NCBI GenBank assembly: GCA_019314425.1
Contig: JAFCZI010000020.1
Span: forward strand, 1 to 16,627
Reading direction: 5' to 3'
Length of the DNA: 16,627 nt
Origin: Deltaproteobacteria bacterium
GTDB taxonomy: Bacteria > Desulfobacterota > DSM-4660 > Desulfatiglandales > Desulfatiglandaceae
Shown one piece after another: positions 1-7,018 of this stretch. Both the position numbers and the translations under genes were made by a program. Position 1 is the stretch's first letter. Every line of letters begins with the position of its first letter. A model generated the notes under the pieces. That model worked only from the letters and a program-made list of their open reading frames with translations. It was not told the origin of the DNA and did not search any database.

Positions 1-257
1 ATCCGGGAAAAAAAGGATTGGGCCGCACGCCAGACCAGATTTTCGGCATTTGCCGGTGCCGAATAGCCCCGGCAGGTCATATCAATCCCGGGTTCCTCAG
101 TGAATTTCAGCGAGATGTGGTCAAAGAGGTCCACCGGTACCATAATGGAAACCAGCTCATGATAGCCGTCAGACCGTCGTCCGGTGATTTTCAGCCGAAG
201 GTTTAGTTTGGCGGGGGCAAGGACGCTGAAGGGCTGGTTAAAAGTAACGGTGGGCAT
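1..257 (-). CDS. ispE: 4-diphosphocytidyl-2-C-methyl-D-erythritol kinase, N-terminal part
   Basis: Partial gene: about 85 N-terminal codons are present and the rest lies beyond base 1. IspE phosphorylates CDP-methylerythritol with ATP in the cytoplasmic MEP isoprenoid pathway. Translating the minus strand from the ATG at 257 gives the family's N-terminus: APAKLNLRLKI (residues about 14-24) followed by GRRSDGYHEL, the substrate-binding segment that includes the conserved Lys and Asn of AKLNL and the DGYHEL motif. An in-frame TAG lies 18 bases upstream of this ATG, so no earlier start is available. No strong Shine-Dalgarno is visible. The gene begins about 20 bases after the DUF1844 stop, so translation is probably coupled. 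Identification comes from family motifs. The ATP-binding GHMP loop lies outside the window. Confidence 0.88.
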   Translation of the reverse strand, partial: MPTVTFNQPFSVLAPAKLNLRLKITGRRSDGYHELVSIMVPVDLFDHISLKFTEEPGIDMTCRGYSAPANAENLVWRAAQSFFSR

Positions 258-276
258 GGTTTTCTCGCCGGGGGGG

Positions 277-579
277 CTAACCTTTTTCCTTCACATACCG
301 CATCCGAAGATCCGTCAGAACATTTACAATGAATTTCTCTTCATCACCGGTCAGGTTCCCGGCTGTTTTTTCCTTCAACATGGCGATGGTGTCAATGGTA
401 TGTTTGGCCAGTGGAAGATCTTTCCTCTTTTCATGGGTCTGAGGATCGGGCAGTTCACCCAGATGAAACAGGGCGGTTGAGCTGAAGCTGAAAAGGAGCG
501 ATGAAAAGTTTATTTCGGGCAGCGGTATCCGGTTTGATTCCGGTGAAGGTTTCTTTTTGGTTTCGTTTTCTTCCAACAT
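277..579 (-). CDS. DUF1844 family protein
   Basis: A 100-residue, highly charged soluble protein that I recognise as the DUF1844 family. The second half carries the family signature: LGELPDPQT near residues 40-48, PLAKHTIDTIAMLKEKT, then GDEEKFIVNVLTDLRMRYV near the C-terminus. The function is unknown. The start at 579 is preceded by GGGAGGT at a good distance (bases 583-589), so it is well supported. There is no signal peptide. A hydrophobic stretch (SSLLFSFSSTALFHL) lies near residues 26-40. It is followed at once by ispE, a housekeeping gene, and this fits a conserved co-transcribed gene rather than an accessory one. The family assignment is firm. I infer nothing about its biochemical role. 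Confidence 0.85.
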   Translation of the reverse strand: MLEENETKKKPSPESNRIPLPEINFSSLLFSFSSTALFHLGELPDPQTHEKRKDLPLAKHTIDTIAMLKEKTAGNLTGDEEKFIVNVLTDLRMRYVKEKG

Positions 580-596
580 TTGTACCTCCCTTGAGT

Positions 597-747
597 TAAC
601 AGTTAACTGTCAACAGTTGTCAGTAACAGCGTTTGATATTAATTTAAAGATGTTTATACAAATCCGCACATAATCGTGAAGATCTCGTCCATAACTTCCA
701 AATCCTCAAATTTCAAAATAACCTCCAGTGCTGACAACTGACAACTG
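597..747. repeat. spacer bounded by an inverted repeat, serA to DUF1844
   Basis: The gap between the serA stop and the DUF1844 ribosome site holds a 12-base perfect palindrome (ACAGTTAACTGT, 599-610). It is followed by CAGTTGTCAGT (614-624), whose exact inverse ACTGACAACTG lies at 737-747, just before the serA stop codon. The right end also repeats ACAACTG in tandem. The inner part is A/T-rich and has no open frame. This could be a small non-autonomous repeat or simple-sequence debris. I see no transposase. Confidence 0.45.
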
Positions 748-750
748 CCC

Positions 751-2331
751 TTAAAGATTGATCCTGCGAACAGAAATAATGTGCTTTAAATCCTTTATTT
801 TTTGAATGATATTATCGTTTGGCATCTCACTGATGGAAAGAAAAATAACATTTTCCTTATGTTCCTTTTCTTCACCCACCTGCATCCGGTTGATGTTAAT
901 GCCACCTTGACCCAGGGTGAAGGCGATAGCGCCGATAACCCCGGGAACGTTTTCGTTTTGGATTAACAGATTGTGTCCTTCGGGAATCGCTTCAAGATGA
1001 AAATTATTGATCCGGAGAATTCGAGGCAGTTTTTTCCCGAAGATGGTGCCGGAGACAATATGCTCATCCTCCAGCGTTCTGACGGTGAGTTTTATAAGAC
1101 TTGCAAAACCTTCGCTTGTGCTGGTCTTGGATTCCACTACTTTGATGCCCCTGTCAGCAGCAATATAGGCGGCATTGACAAAATTGACATCGTGTTTGAG
1201 GATAGGCGTGAGTAATCCCTTAAGCATGGCGGTGGTCAGCGGCTTCACATCATATTGGGTGATGACGCCGGAATAATCAATGTTCACTTCCACCAGAGCG
1301 CTGTCGGACAATTGGGTCTGCAGAGAACCCATGCGTTCCAGCAAAATGGCGTAGGGTCGAAGAACGGTCATCAGTTCAGCGCTGATGCTGGGGACATTGA
1401 CCGCGTTTTTGACAGACCCATGGAGCAGATAGGCGATGATCTGTTCGGCAACTTCCTTTGCCACATTATCCTGGGCTTCCCGGGTGGATGCACCCAGGTG
1501 GGGAGTGCAGATAAAGTTGTCCAAAGACATCAGCCGACTTTCCCCGGGGGGTTCCGTTGCGAACACGTCAAAGGCCGCGCCGGCAAGATGTCCGGATTCA
1601 AGCGCCTCACAGAGGTCTTCTTCATTTACGATGCCCCCGCAGGCGCAGTTGAGCAATATGGCATCCTTTTTCATTTGGGCAAGGGCATCCCGGTCGATCA
1701 TATCGACGGTTTCTTCGGTTTTGGGTGTGTGGATGGTAATATAATCCGCCCGGGCAAGGAGTTCATCCAGAGACACCGGTTCCAGATCAAGTTTTTCAAT
1801 GGCTTCCGGTTTGATATAGGGATCGTAAACGATCACTTTCATTTTCATGCCCCGTGCGCGATCGGCCACCACACGACCGATATGGCCAGCGCCGATAAGC
1901 CCCAGGGTTTTATTGAAGAGCTCACGGCCTTTAAAGGCCTTTTTTTCCCACTTGCCCGCCTTCAAGGACGCCGTTGCCTGGGGAATGTTCCGTGAAATGG
2001 CCATCATCATGGCAATGGTATGTTCTGCTGCGGTGATGGTGTTCCCTTCGGGGGTATTCATGACAACGATGCCGCAGCGGCTGGCTTCGGGAATATCCAC
2101 ATTATCGAGTCCGATACCGGCCCTGCCGATAACCCTGAGGCTGTGGGCCGACGCCAGAACGTCTGCGGTGACACGGGTAGTGCTGCGAATAACAAGACCG
2201 TCATAGCCGCCGATAATTTCCTTGAGCGTCCGGGGACTGAGCTCGGTCTGCACATCCACGTCGATGCCGGGGGTTTCCTGAAAGAGTTGAATACCCACAT
2301 GGGAAAGGGGGTCGCTTACCAGAACTTTCAT
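751..2331 (-). CDS. serA: D-3-phosphoglycerate dehydrogenase, active-site Arg replaced
   Basis: Catalyses the NAD-dependent oxidation of 3-phosphoglycerate, the first step of serine synthesis, in the cytoplasm. At 526 residues it is the long form. The substrate domain includes GRAGIGLDNVDI near 69-80. The NAD-binding domain has GAGHIG at 147-152 and an Asp after the second strand at 170. The intervening ASB-type domain spans about 320-450, and a C-terminal ACT domain (about 452-526) usually gives serine feedback control. Of the catalytic residues, Glu260 (ATEPP) and His278 (PHLGAS) are present. The near-invariant Arg of the N-x-A-R-G-G motif is Cys231 (TGC at 1641-1639). One C-to-T change from CGC would explain it. 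The start at 2331 has GGAG seven bases upstream. Family assignment is certain; activity of this exact protein is in doubt. Confidence 0.96.
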   Translation of the reverse strand: MKVLVSDPLSHVGIQLFQETPGIDVDVQTELSPRTLKEIIGGYDGLVIRSTTRVTADVLASAHSLRVIGRAGIGLDNVDIPEASRCGIVVMNTPEGNTITAAEHTIAMMMAISRNIPQATASLKAGKWEKKAFKGRELFNKTLGLIGAGHIGRVVADRARGMKMKVIVYDPYIKPEAIEKLDLEPVSLDELLARADYITIHTPKTEETVDMIDRDALAQMKKDAILLNCACGGIVNEEDLCEALESGHLAGAAFDVFATEPPGESRLMSLDNFICTPHLGASTREAQDNVAKEVAEQIIAYLLHGSVKNAVNVPSISAELMTVLRPYAILLERMGSLQTQLSDSALVEVNIDYSGVITQYDVKPLTTAMLKGLLTPILKHDVNFVNAAYIAADRGIKVVESKTSTSEGFASLIKLTVRTLEDEHIVSGTIFGKKLPRILRINNFHLEAIPEGHNLLIQNENVPGVIGAIAFTLGQGGININRMQVGEEKEHKENVIFLSISEMPNDNIIQKIKDLKHIISVRRINL

Positions 2332-2417
2332 GGGTTTTCTCCTACAATAACGCTGTCAGTCATTGCTGTCACGGTATATTATGGGGCTCCTCAAAATGAG
2401 TTTACCGTATAATCCTC

Positions 2418-2630
2418 AAAAATTATCCTTGGAAACCCTCTGCCTTCCTCAACCACCAACCGGTAATGGAAAACCGTCGGCAAAATGTAGACTTCATACT
2501 ATCATCAACAACCCTCGGAATGTCAAGGGAGATGGTGATCAAAAATGAGGAAGATTTTTTCTTTTTAACCGGGACGGAATCAAGTTTTTCCCACCATTGG
2601 GGGCGCAGAGGCATATAAAAAATTATCCTT
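2418..2630. repeat. 13-base direct repeat, 200 bases apart
   Basis: AAAAATTATCCTT occurs at 2418-2430 and again at 2618-2630, exactly 200 bases apart. The intervening DNA has no gene. It could mark an old duplication or a lost insertion, or it could be a chance AT-rich match. Confidence 0.4.
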
Positions 2631-2721
2631 CCGGAAGACTTGGATAATGCTTGACATTTCCTTCATGACTTGCTAGTCCACTATAAAATAAGGATCAGCA
2701 TGGATACGTGTGATTAAAATC

Positions 2722-2736
2722 GGCTGTCTGACAGCC
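2722..2736. promoter_or_regulatory. perfect palindrome in porin leader
   Basis: GGCTGTCTGACAGCC is a perfect 7+7 palindrome around a single central T, lying 28 bases upstream of the predicted porin start. It could be a repressor operator or, in the transcript, a small hairpin just before the ribosome site. No regulator is recognisable from the sequence. Confidence 0.4.
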
Positions 2737-2753
2737 ATATTTCATGGATGAAA

Positions 2754-2804
2754 GGAGGCGATATTTGAAACGGTTTTTTTTTTTTTGTCTTTACCGTACC
2801 GGCC
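2754..2804 (+). promoter_or_regulatory. porin ribosome site, TTG start and out-of-frame signal peptide with T13 run
   Basis: GGAGG (2754-2758) sits six bases before a TTG at 2765. From there the codons read Met-Lys-Arg followed by a run of 13 T (2774-2786). In the sequence as given, this frame does not join the porin frame. Removing one T gives MKRFFFFVFTVPAMA joined to KVKMGG, a plausible though short signal peptide ending in an AMA signal-peptidase site. The true start is therefore probably this TTG, with the reading frame set by the length of the T run. Confidence 0.6.
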
Positions 2805-3986
2805 ATGGCAAAAGTGAAGATGGGCGGTATCATCTTTACTGATTTCTATTATATAGATAGGGATGCGGAAAATTCCCAGTTTTTGGGGCTTGGAAATGAT
2901 TCATACCAAGTGACCACCATTCAGGTGCCTAGCATTACCCGTCTGTATGGTCGCTGGACCAATGAGGACAATGTGGGCATGTACATTGAGATCGGTATCG
3001 GCCAAACCTCAGGTGGTGTTAACTATATTGACTCAAAAAACAATTTGAACGATAACAATTCAAGTGGCGTTTACTTGCGGCATGCCTATGGCTGGTGGGA
3101 TGTAACCCCCAGCTTCCAGATCATGGCCGGTAAGAGCACCACCCCCTTTTCGCCCCTGAATCCTTCACAGCTGATTGGAACCCGCTCTGGAACGAACAAC
3201 CTTGTTGGCGAGGGGTATGGTAACTTCTACAGTGGTCGTTTTGCTCAGGTGAGAGGAACTTTCAAATTTGGAAAAATGGGTCGTGTGGCCGTGGCTCTGG
3301 TGGATCCCAATGGCGCAGCCCGAATTTTATCCGAGCGTTACCCCTCTTTACACACATATTACCCTTGGGGATCAGCAGAGGGTGTGGATTACCAGACCAA
3401 CACCAAACTTCCCCGGATTGACATCTCCGTGCCCCTGTATTTTGGCCCCGTGAGCATCTATCCCAGTTTCCTGTACCAGCGTAGGTCCGTAGATGCCATC
3501 GCTTCTGTTCCCAATGCGGCGGACGATGAACTTGATACCTACATCGGATCGCTTGGCGTCAAGGGCGGTTATGCTGGTTTCAGCTTTTCTGCGGAAGGTA
3601 ACTGGGGAGTAAACTGGGGCAACACACGTGGTCTGATCGGAACTTCCGCCCCGGCCATATTCTCAGCAGCGATGCTCAATGCCGATGGCAGCACCAGTGA
3701 TACTAAAACCTATGGGTACTGGTTTGATCTTGGCTACAAATTCGGTCCGATCAATCCGCATGTGATTTTTGGTCAGATGAACAGCGATGCGGAGTTGTCT
3801 GGTTTGGACATTGATACTACTTCTACTGTCTGGGGTTTCAGCGTTCCCATCTCTCTGGCCAAGGGATTCATCGTCAGGCCTGAATTGATGTGGTATGACG
3901 ATGGTGAAATTCAGCTCGAGGGTAACGATGAATTGAACCTTGGAGACTACGCCATCTACGGTGTGCAGTTCCAGATCACATTCTAA
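2805..3986 (+). CDS. outer-membrane beta-barrel porin-like protein
   Basis: The open frame encodes 393 residues with alternating polar and hydrophobic strands, many Gly/Tyr/Trp turns, no internal hydrophobic helix and a terminal Phe in GVQFQITF. These are the hallmarks of a BAM-inserted barrel, so it should sit in the outer membrane as a porin or channel. The subfamily is not one I can name. MGGIIFTDFYYIDRD at the N-terminus looks like the first strand of a mature chain, and the ATG at 2805 has no ribosome site of its own. The export signal lies just upstream, in another frame across a T13 run. A likely precursor spans 2765-3986. The gene stands alone and ends in a strong intrinsic terminator, so it is probably a monocistronic, highly expressed gene. 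Cargo or ion specificity cannot be read from the sequence. Confidence 0.8.
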   Translation: MAKVKMGGIIFTDFYYIDRDAENSQFLGLGNDSYQVTTIQVPSITRLYGRWTNEDNVGMYIEIGIGQTSGGVNYIDSKNNLNDNNSSGVYLRHAYGWWDVTPSFQIMAGKSTTPFSPLNPSQLIGTRSGTNNLVGEGYGNFYSGRFAQVRGTFKFGKMGRVAVALVDPNGAARILSERYPSLHTYYPWGSAEGVDYQTNTKLPRIDISVPLYFGPVSIYPSFLYQRRSVDAIASVPNAADDELDTYIGSLGVKGGYAGFSFSAEGNWGVNWGNTRGLIGTSAPAIFSAAMLNADGSTSDTKTYGYWFDLGYKFGPINPHVIFGQMNSDAELSGLDIDTTSTVWGFSVPISLAKGFIVRPELMWYDDGEIQLEGNDELNLGDYAIYGVQFQITF

Positions 3987-4042
3987 ACCTTCCAACATTG
4001 TTTTGATCTCGGTTCATCCGAGAACATAAGTATTTATTTTTA

Positions 4043-4076
4043 CCCCTTCCCCTTTCTGGGGGGAAGGGGTTTTTTT
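4043..4076 (+). terminator. strong rho-independent terminator after porin
   Basis: CCCCTTCCCC (4043-4052) pairs perfectly with GGGGAAGGGG (4060-4069). The loop is seven bases, and seven T follow directly (4070-4076). It lies about 57 bases past the porin stop and reads in the same direction, so it ends the porin transcript. Confidence 0.93.
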
Positions 4077-4080
4077 ATAT

Positions 4081-4358
4081 CCTAACACCCATCTGGCGGA
4101 TCAGAGTCGTCGTATTGATGGTGTAAACAAAAGGATGGATGAAGGTACGATCCGAACTAACTTCACGACTCGATGATACAAACAAAAGAATCGATGACAT
4201 GCATTCGGACCGGGTCAATCGTCCGGATACAAACAACGAGCGAATAGACCGCTTTTTCCTAACAGCCGCAACCAAAGAAGAGCAAGGCCAGAATTGATGC
4301 ACGTTTATTCCAACTGGAGCAGGGCCTGGAAGGCGTCAGGCAGCGATTGGCCGCGTGA
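4081..4358 (+). pseudogene. decayed coiled-coil gene relic
   Basis: Read in pieces on the plus strand, this stretch gives fragments of a charged heptad-type protein. The first frame gives RRIDGVNKRMDEG (from about 4108). A second frame gives DDTNKRIDDMHSDRVN (from 4172) and TNNERIDRFF. A third gives IDARLFQLEQGLEGVRQRL, ending in a stop near 4358. The motif GAT-x-x-x-(G/A)xAAACAAA recurs at about 4117, 4172 and 4225. At least two frameshifts and a missing 5' end make a product impossible. The pattern resembles small bacterial coiled-coil proteins with repeated (R/K)IDxxNKRIDxM heptads. The relic begins immediately after the porin terminator. Bases 4359-4415 show nothing further. Confidence 0.6.
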
Positions 4359-4415
4359 TTTGCAGGAAAGCCTTCGGGGCGGTTCTTCGCCCCCGGTTTA
4401 TCGGAACACAGGTGG

Positions 4416-5999
4416 TTATTCCAAATCGTACACCGTAAGCTGGCTTTTGGGAAGTCCGATAAAGTAACTTTCGCTGGTGACATTGGCAACCACCAACTCC
4501 TTCAAACCGTCGTTGTCCACATCCACCACCTGATACCCCACAACCGTTCCGGAAAGTTTCTGACTGGTCCACTGGGAAACGAGACCCGCCTCATCCCATT
4601 CCATGAAATGAACACGTCCGCTGCCGAACCACCGGAAATCCGTAAATAATCTGCCGGCTTTGGAATGGTTTTTACAGATGACCACTTCTTTTTTTCCGTC
4701 TTTGTTGACATCGTAGGTGAAGATCGGGGATGGAATAAAGATCCTTACAGCCGTTTGGGCCTCATCGTTTGCATCCGGATCCATCCATGCCATATAGCAG
4801 AGGCTTCCACCAAAAAAATCATCGCTTTTCCACAACCGTCCACCGGTCGGGTTGTATACCTGCAGATGTTCCCAGGGACCGAGGAGCGTGGTGAAAACAG
4901 ATCCTTTTCCGGAAAGATCAGACTGAGCGAAATTGAACACGTTGCCGAGCCGAGGTAGGTTGAGAGCTTCCACTGAAACCAGTTCATTTCCCTGGCGTTT
5001 CAACCGATGAACGCCACCCATATAATTCCCTTCAGCGTTCCGTCTCTGGCCCAGGACCACCTTTCCCTTGCCTGGCAAGTCCACCACGCGAATGAGCCAA
5101 GTCTGGCCGTGGATAATTTCCTTGAATTTGGCCCCGTCCCATTCAAGGACAAAGGAACCGGCATTGGTTGCGGTGAGATTACAGATGTAGATTTCAGCCT
5201 TGCCGTTTCCGTCGAGATCGGCCACCGTCACGTAGATGTAGTTGGGGGACCAACTCCCTTGAATGTTTTTGAAAAGATAAGGGCTTTTTTTCTCCCATTT
5301 GTAAATATGAACGCTTGTTTTATCAATGAAAACCAGTTCGTTTTTACCATCTCCGTCCAAATCCCCCACGTCCAGGCCCCTGATTTCAAGCTTATACCGT
5401 TTAACGAAAGAAGGTTTTTGGGTCCCTGCCGCGTCCCTGCCAACATTGACCAGCGCTCCCTCACCCCCCTGTTGTGCGAATTCACCGGGTTGCTGTTCCT
5501 TATAAGGAATATCCTTGCCCATAATTTTCGCGTTGATGTTTTCCGCAAACTGATTGACGGTGGGAATAACTCCGTCCATGCCCTTTGACTGATCGTAGGC
5601 GGTAATCAGGACTTCCGATTTCTTCACATCCAGGATTTTGGCATCAAGACTGACGCTCTCCCCAAATACGGTGAGGCTCCCGAAAATAACAAAATCCGCG
5701 CCAATCGCCTTGCCGATAATAAGCGCTTTCGCTTCATTCATGGGACCCGGTACAGCGGAAAATTCCTTTTTGACAACCCCCTTTTCAATAATTTCCAGTT
5801 TGTCTTTCCAAGCGAGCCTGGAACTCAACATGTCCAGGATGCCTTCCCGAAGAAAGTCAAGGTCACGGTCGGAATTCATGGTGAAGGGGAGAACTGCCAG
5901 TTTTTGAGGTCCCTCGGAAAAACCGGATACGGGGCTCAATAAAAACAGCACGGATAAAGCAAAAAGGGTTAGGTTGCGAACGATTGTTTTGGTTTTCAT
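4416..5999 (-). CDS. exported FlgO/TolB-like plus FG-GAP repeat protein
   Basis: A predicted exported protein of 527 residues. Residues 1-28 form a signal peptide (MKTKTIVRN plus a Leu/Phe-rich core ending near VSGFS). About 33-163 is a FlgO/TolB-N-like alpha/beta domain (KLAVLPFTMN, then GKAIGADFVIFGSL). A linker follows, then an FG-GAP/VCBS beta-propeller region (about 200-520). It has four calcium-loop motifs: DLDGDGKNE (213-221), DLDGNGKAE (261-269), DVNKDGKKE (430-438) and DVDNDGLKE (493-501). I chose the third ATG of the ATGATGATG run at 5999 because AAAGG lies six bases before it. An upstream in-frame ATG at 6050 would put 17 charged residues before the signal. It stands alone between divergent or convergent neighbours. 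The role is unknown: periplasmic or surface-attached sensing or scaffolding is only a guess. Confidence 0.82.
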   Translation of the reverse strand: MKTKTIVRNLTLFALSVLFLLSPVSGFSEGPQKLAVLPFTMNSDRDLDFLREGILDMLSSRLAWKDKLEIIEKGVVKKEFSAVPGPMNEAKALIIGKAIGADFVIFGSLTVFGESVSLDAKILDVKKSEVLITAYDQSKGMDGVIPTVNQFAENINAKIMGKDIPYKEQQPGEFAQQGGEGALVNVGRDAAGTQKPSFVKRYKLEIRGLDVGDLDGDGKNELVFIDKTSVHIYKWEKKSPYLFKNIQGSWSPNYIYVTVADLDGNGKAEIYICNLTATNAGSFVLEWDGAKFKEIIHGQTWLIRVVDLPGKGKVVLGQRRNAEGNYMGGVHRLKRQGNELVSVEALNLPRLGNVFNFAQSDLSGKGSVFTTLLGPWEHLQVYNPTGGRLWKSDDFFGGSLCYMAWMDPDANDEAQTAVRIFIPSPIFTYDVNKDGKKEVVICKNHSKAGRLFTDFRWFGSGRVHFMEWDEAGLVSQWTSQKLSGTVVGYQVVDVDNDGLKELVVANVTSESYFIGLPKSQLTVYDLE

Positions 6000-6114
6000 C
6001 ATCATCCTTTCAGCGTTTGAGAGATCTCTTTTCGCCGGGCCGATAGCCACGTTTTGGGGTTCACATTAAATGCAAATCGTAAAGAAACCCTTTCGGGGTT
6101 ACAAAATTTCTTTC

Positions 6115-6143
6115 TTTCAATTCACTACCGTGAGCGATATACT
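6115..6143 (+). promoter_or_regulatory. possible weak promoter upstream of epimerase
   Basis: TTTCAA (6115-6120) and TATACT (6138-6143) are 17 bases apart. The -10 element is good and the -35 matches only half of the consensus. It lies about 135 bases before the epimerase start, and the tandem hairpins at 6193-6232 would be in the leader. Confidence 0.28.
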
Positions 6144-6192
6144 AATGGCCTCGAATCCCAAAGGCAAGCGCTTATTATGCAATCAGGTGGAA

Positions 6193-6232
6193 GGGCAGAC
6201 CTGTGTGTCTGCCCGGTTGGCTTCAGCCAACC
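6193..6232. repeat. two perfect hairpins placed back to back
   Basis: GGGCAGAC (6193-6200) pairs with GTCTGCCC (6207-6214). At the very next base, GGTTGGC (6215-6221) pairs with GCCAACC (6226-6232). Both stems are perfect, with loops of six and four bases. A weak T run (TTT) follows, so this is a poor terminator. It looks more like a REP-type palindromic element or a structured leader. Confidence 0.6.
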
Positions 6233-6278
6233 TTTGTGAAAAAATACAGGTTAAAATGATTATGTAGGAGAAAACCAC

Positions 6279-6684
6279 ATGAAAATCAAAAACATCGATC
6301 ACATTGGCATTGCCGTCAAAAGCATTGAACAGACCTGTAAATTCTACACGGATGTGCTAGGAGCTCGACATCGAAGACATTGAAACGGTGGCGGAACAGA
6401 AAGTGAATGTGGCGTTTATCCCCATCACGGACAGCGAGGTGGAACTGCTGGAGTCCGTGGAACCCGATGGGCCGATAGCAAAGTATATCGAAAAACGGGG
6501 TGAAGGAATCCAGCATATCGCCTTTCGTGTGGACGATATCAACCAGTGCCTTGCGGAACTCAAAGAAAAAGGTGTCCGGCTGATCGACCAAACGCCGCGC
6601 CACGGGGCCGGGGGCGCAAAAATTGCGTTCATCCATCCCAAAGAAACCAACGGTGCCTTGGTGGAAATCTGTGAAAGGGATTGA
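6279..6684 (+). pseudogene. mce: methylmalonyl-CoA epimerase, frameshifted
   Basis: Interconverts (R)- and (S)-methylmalonyl-CoA in propionate oxidation and the reverse pathway, in the cytoplasm. The fold is the VOC/glyoxalase type. The ATG at 6279 has GTAGGAG upstream and opens with KNIDHIGIAV, including the metal-binding His8, up to FYTDVLG. That frame then stops at 6381. The remainder runs in another frame from 6361 ([15 protein letters not shown]) through [10 protein letters not shown], with the second metal His, to the terminal VEI, with the metal Glu. The total length, about 134 residues, is normal for the family. The break lies within about 6354-6363 (CTAGGAGCTC). A loss of five bases, or of two, would explain it. 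It could be a true mutation or a base-calling error. A GTG at 6388 could start only a fragment without the first metal ligand. Confidence 0.85.
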
Positions 6685-6707
6685 TTGATGCGGGCCGGGT
6701 GATAGGC

Positions 6708-6923
6708 CTAAAAGCGGTAGGTAATTAAGCCATGGGTTGTATCATAGGGAGATACGCTGATCTGAACACGGTCGCCAACCATCACCTTGATCCGGTGTTT
6801 TTTCATTCTACCTGAAAGAACACCCCTCACCGTGATGTCATTTTTGCATTCAATTTCCATGGTACCACCGCCAAGGACTTTGGCAATGACGCCTTCCAAT
6901 TGAATTAAATCGTTTCGACTCAA
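6708..6923 (-). CDS. infA: translation initiation factor IF-1
   Basis: A 71-residue S1/OB-fold protein that binds the 30S A site during initiation. The sequence has the family pattern: a start with SRNDLIQLEGV, a central GGGTMEIECKND, then SGRMKKHRIKVMVGDRV and the ending SPYDTTHGLITYRF. I chose the TTG at 6923 because it gives the family's normal length and N-terminus (Met-Ser-Arg-Asn-Asp) and AAGGAG lies just upstream. An open frame continues up to 6998, but its extra residues do not resemble IF-1. The leader is about 90 bases. It includes a small hairpin (CAGGC/GCCTG) just before the ribosome site and a good sigma-70 promoter. The gene is alone on its strand, divergent from mobA and convergent with the epimerase (23 bases apart). 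Confidence 0.93.
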   Translation of the reverse strand: MSRNDLIQLEGVIAKVLGGGTMEIECKNDITVRGVLSGRMKKHRIKVMVGDRVQISVSPYDTTHGLITYRF

Positions 6924-7018
6924 AATGCTCCTTTCCAGGCGGCAAAGCCTGATCTGGATTCTATGCGCGTGACCGTTTCCGTTATTAACAACGCCCACAC
7001 AACTTGAAAAAACAACCT

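Larger units (their letters stand above)
2332..2764. other. long intergenic region, serA / porin divergent leader
   Basis: A 433-base gap between the divergent serA and porin genes. I see no convincing gene: the 63-codon minus-strand frame in it has lysine and serine runs and no ribosome site. It holds a 13-base direct repeat exactly 200 bases apart, a perfect TTGACA at 2651-2656, an AT-rich TATAAA at 2682-2687 (too far from TTGACA, 25 bases, to form a standard pair) and a palindrome at 2722-2736. Promoters for both genes must lie here, but I cannot place them firmly. Confidence 0.5.

Noticed and set aside
1255..1995. 246-codon open frame on the plus strand
   Set aside because: It lies entirely opposite serA, is rich in His, Phe and Gly as expected for a shadow frame, and has no ribosome site or family motif.
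2423..2614. 63-codon minus-strand gene in the serA/porin gap
   Set aside because: No ribosome site, low-complexity Lys/Ser stretch, and no recognisable family.
2651..2687. TTGACA and TATAAA as a porin promoter
   Set aside because: The spacing is 25 bases, too long for a standard sigma-70 promoter; neither element has a proper partner.
6388..6684. Separate short VOC protein starting at GTG 6388
   Set aside because: Conserved epimerase sequence continues upstream in the same frame to 6361 and, after a shift, to a good start at 6279, so this is the second half of a broken gene.
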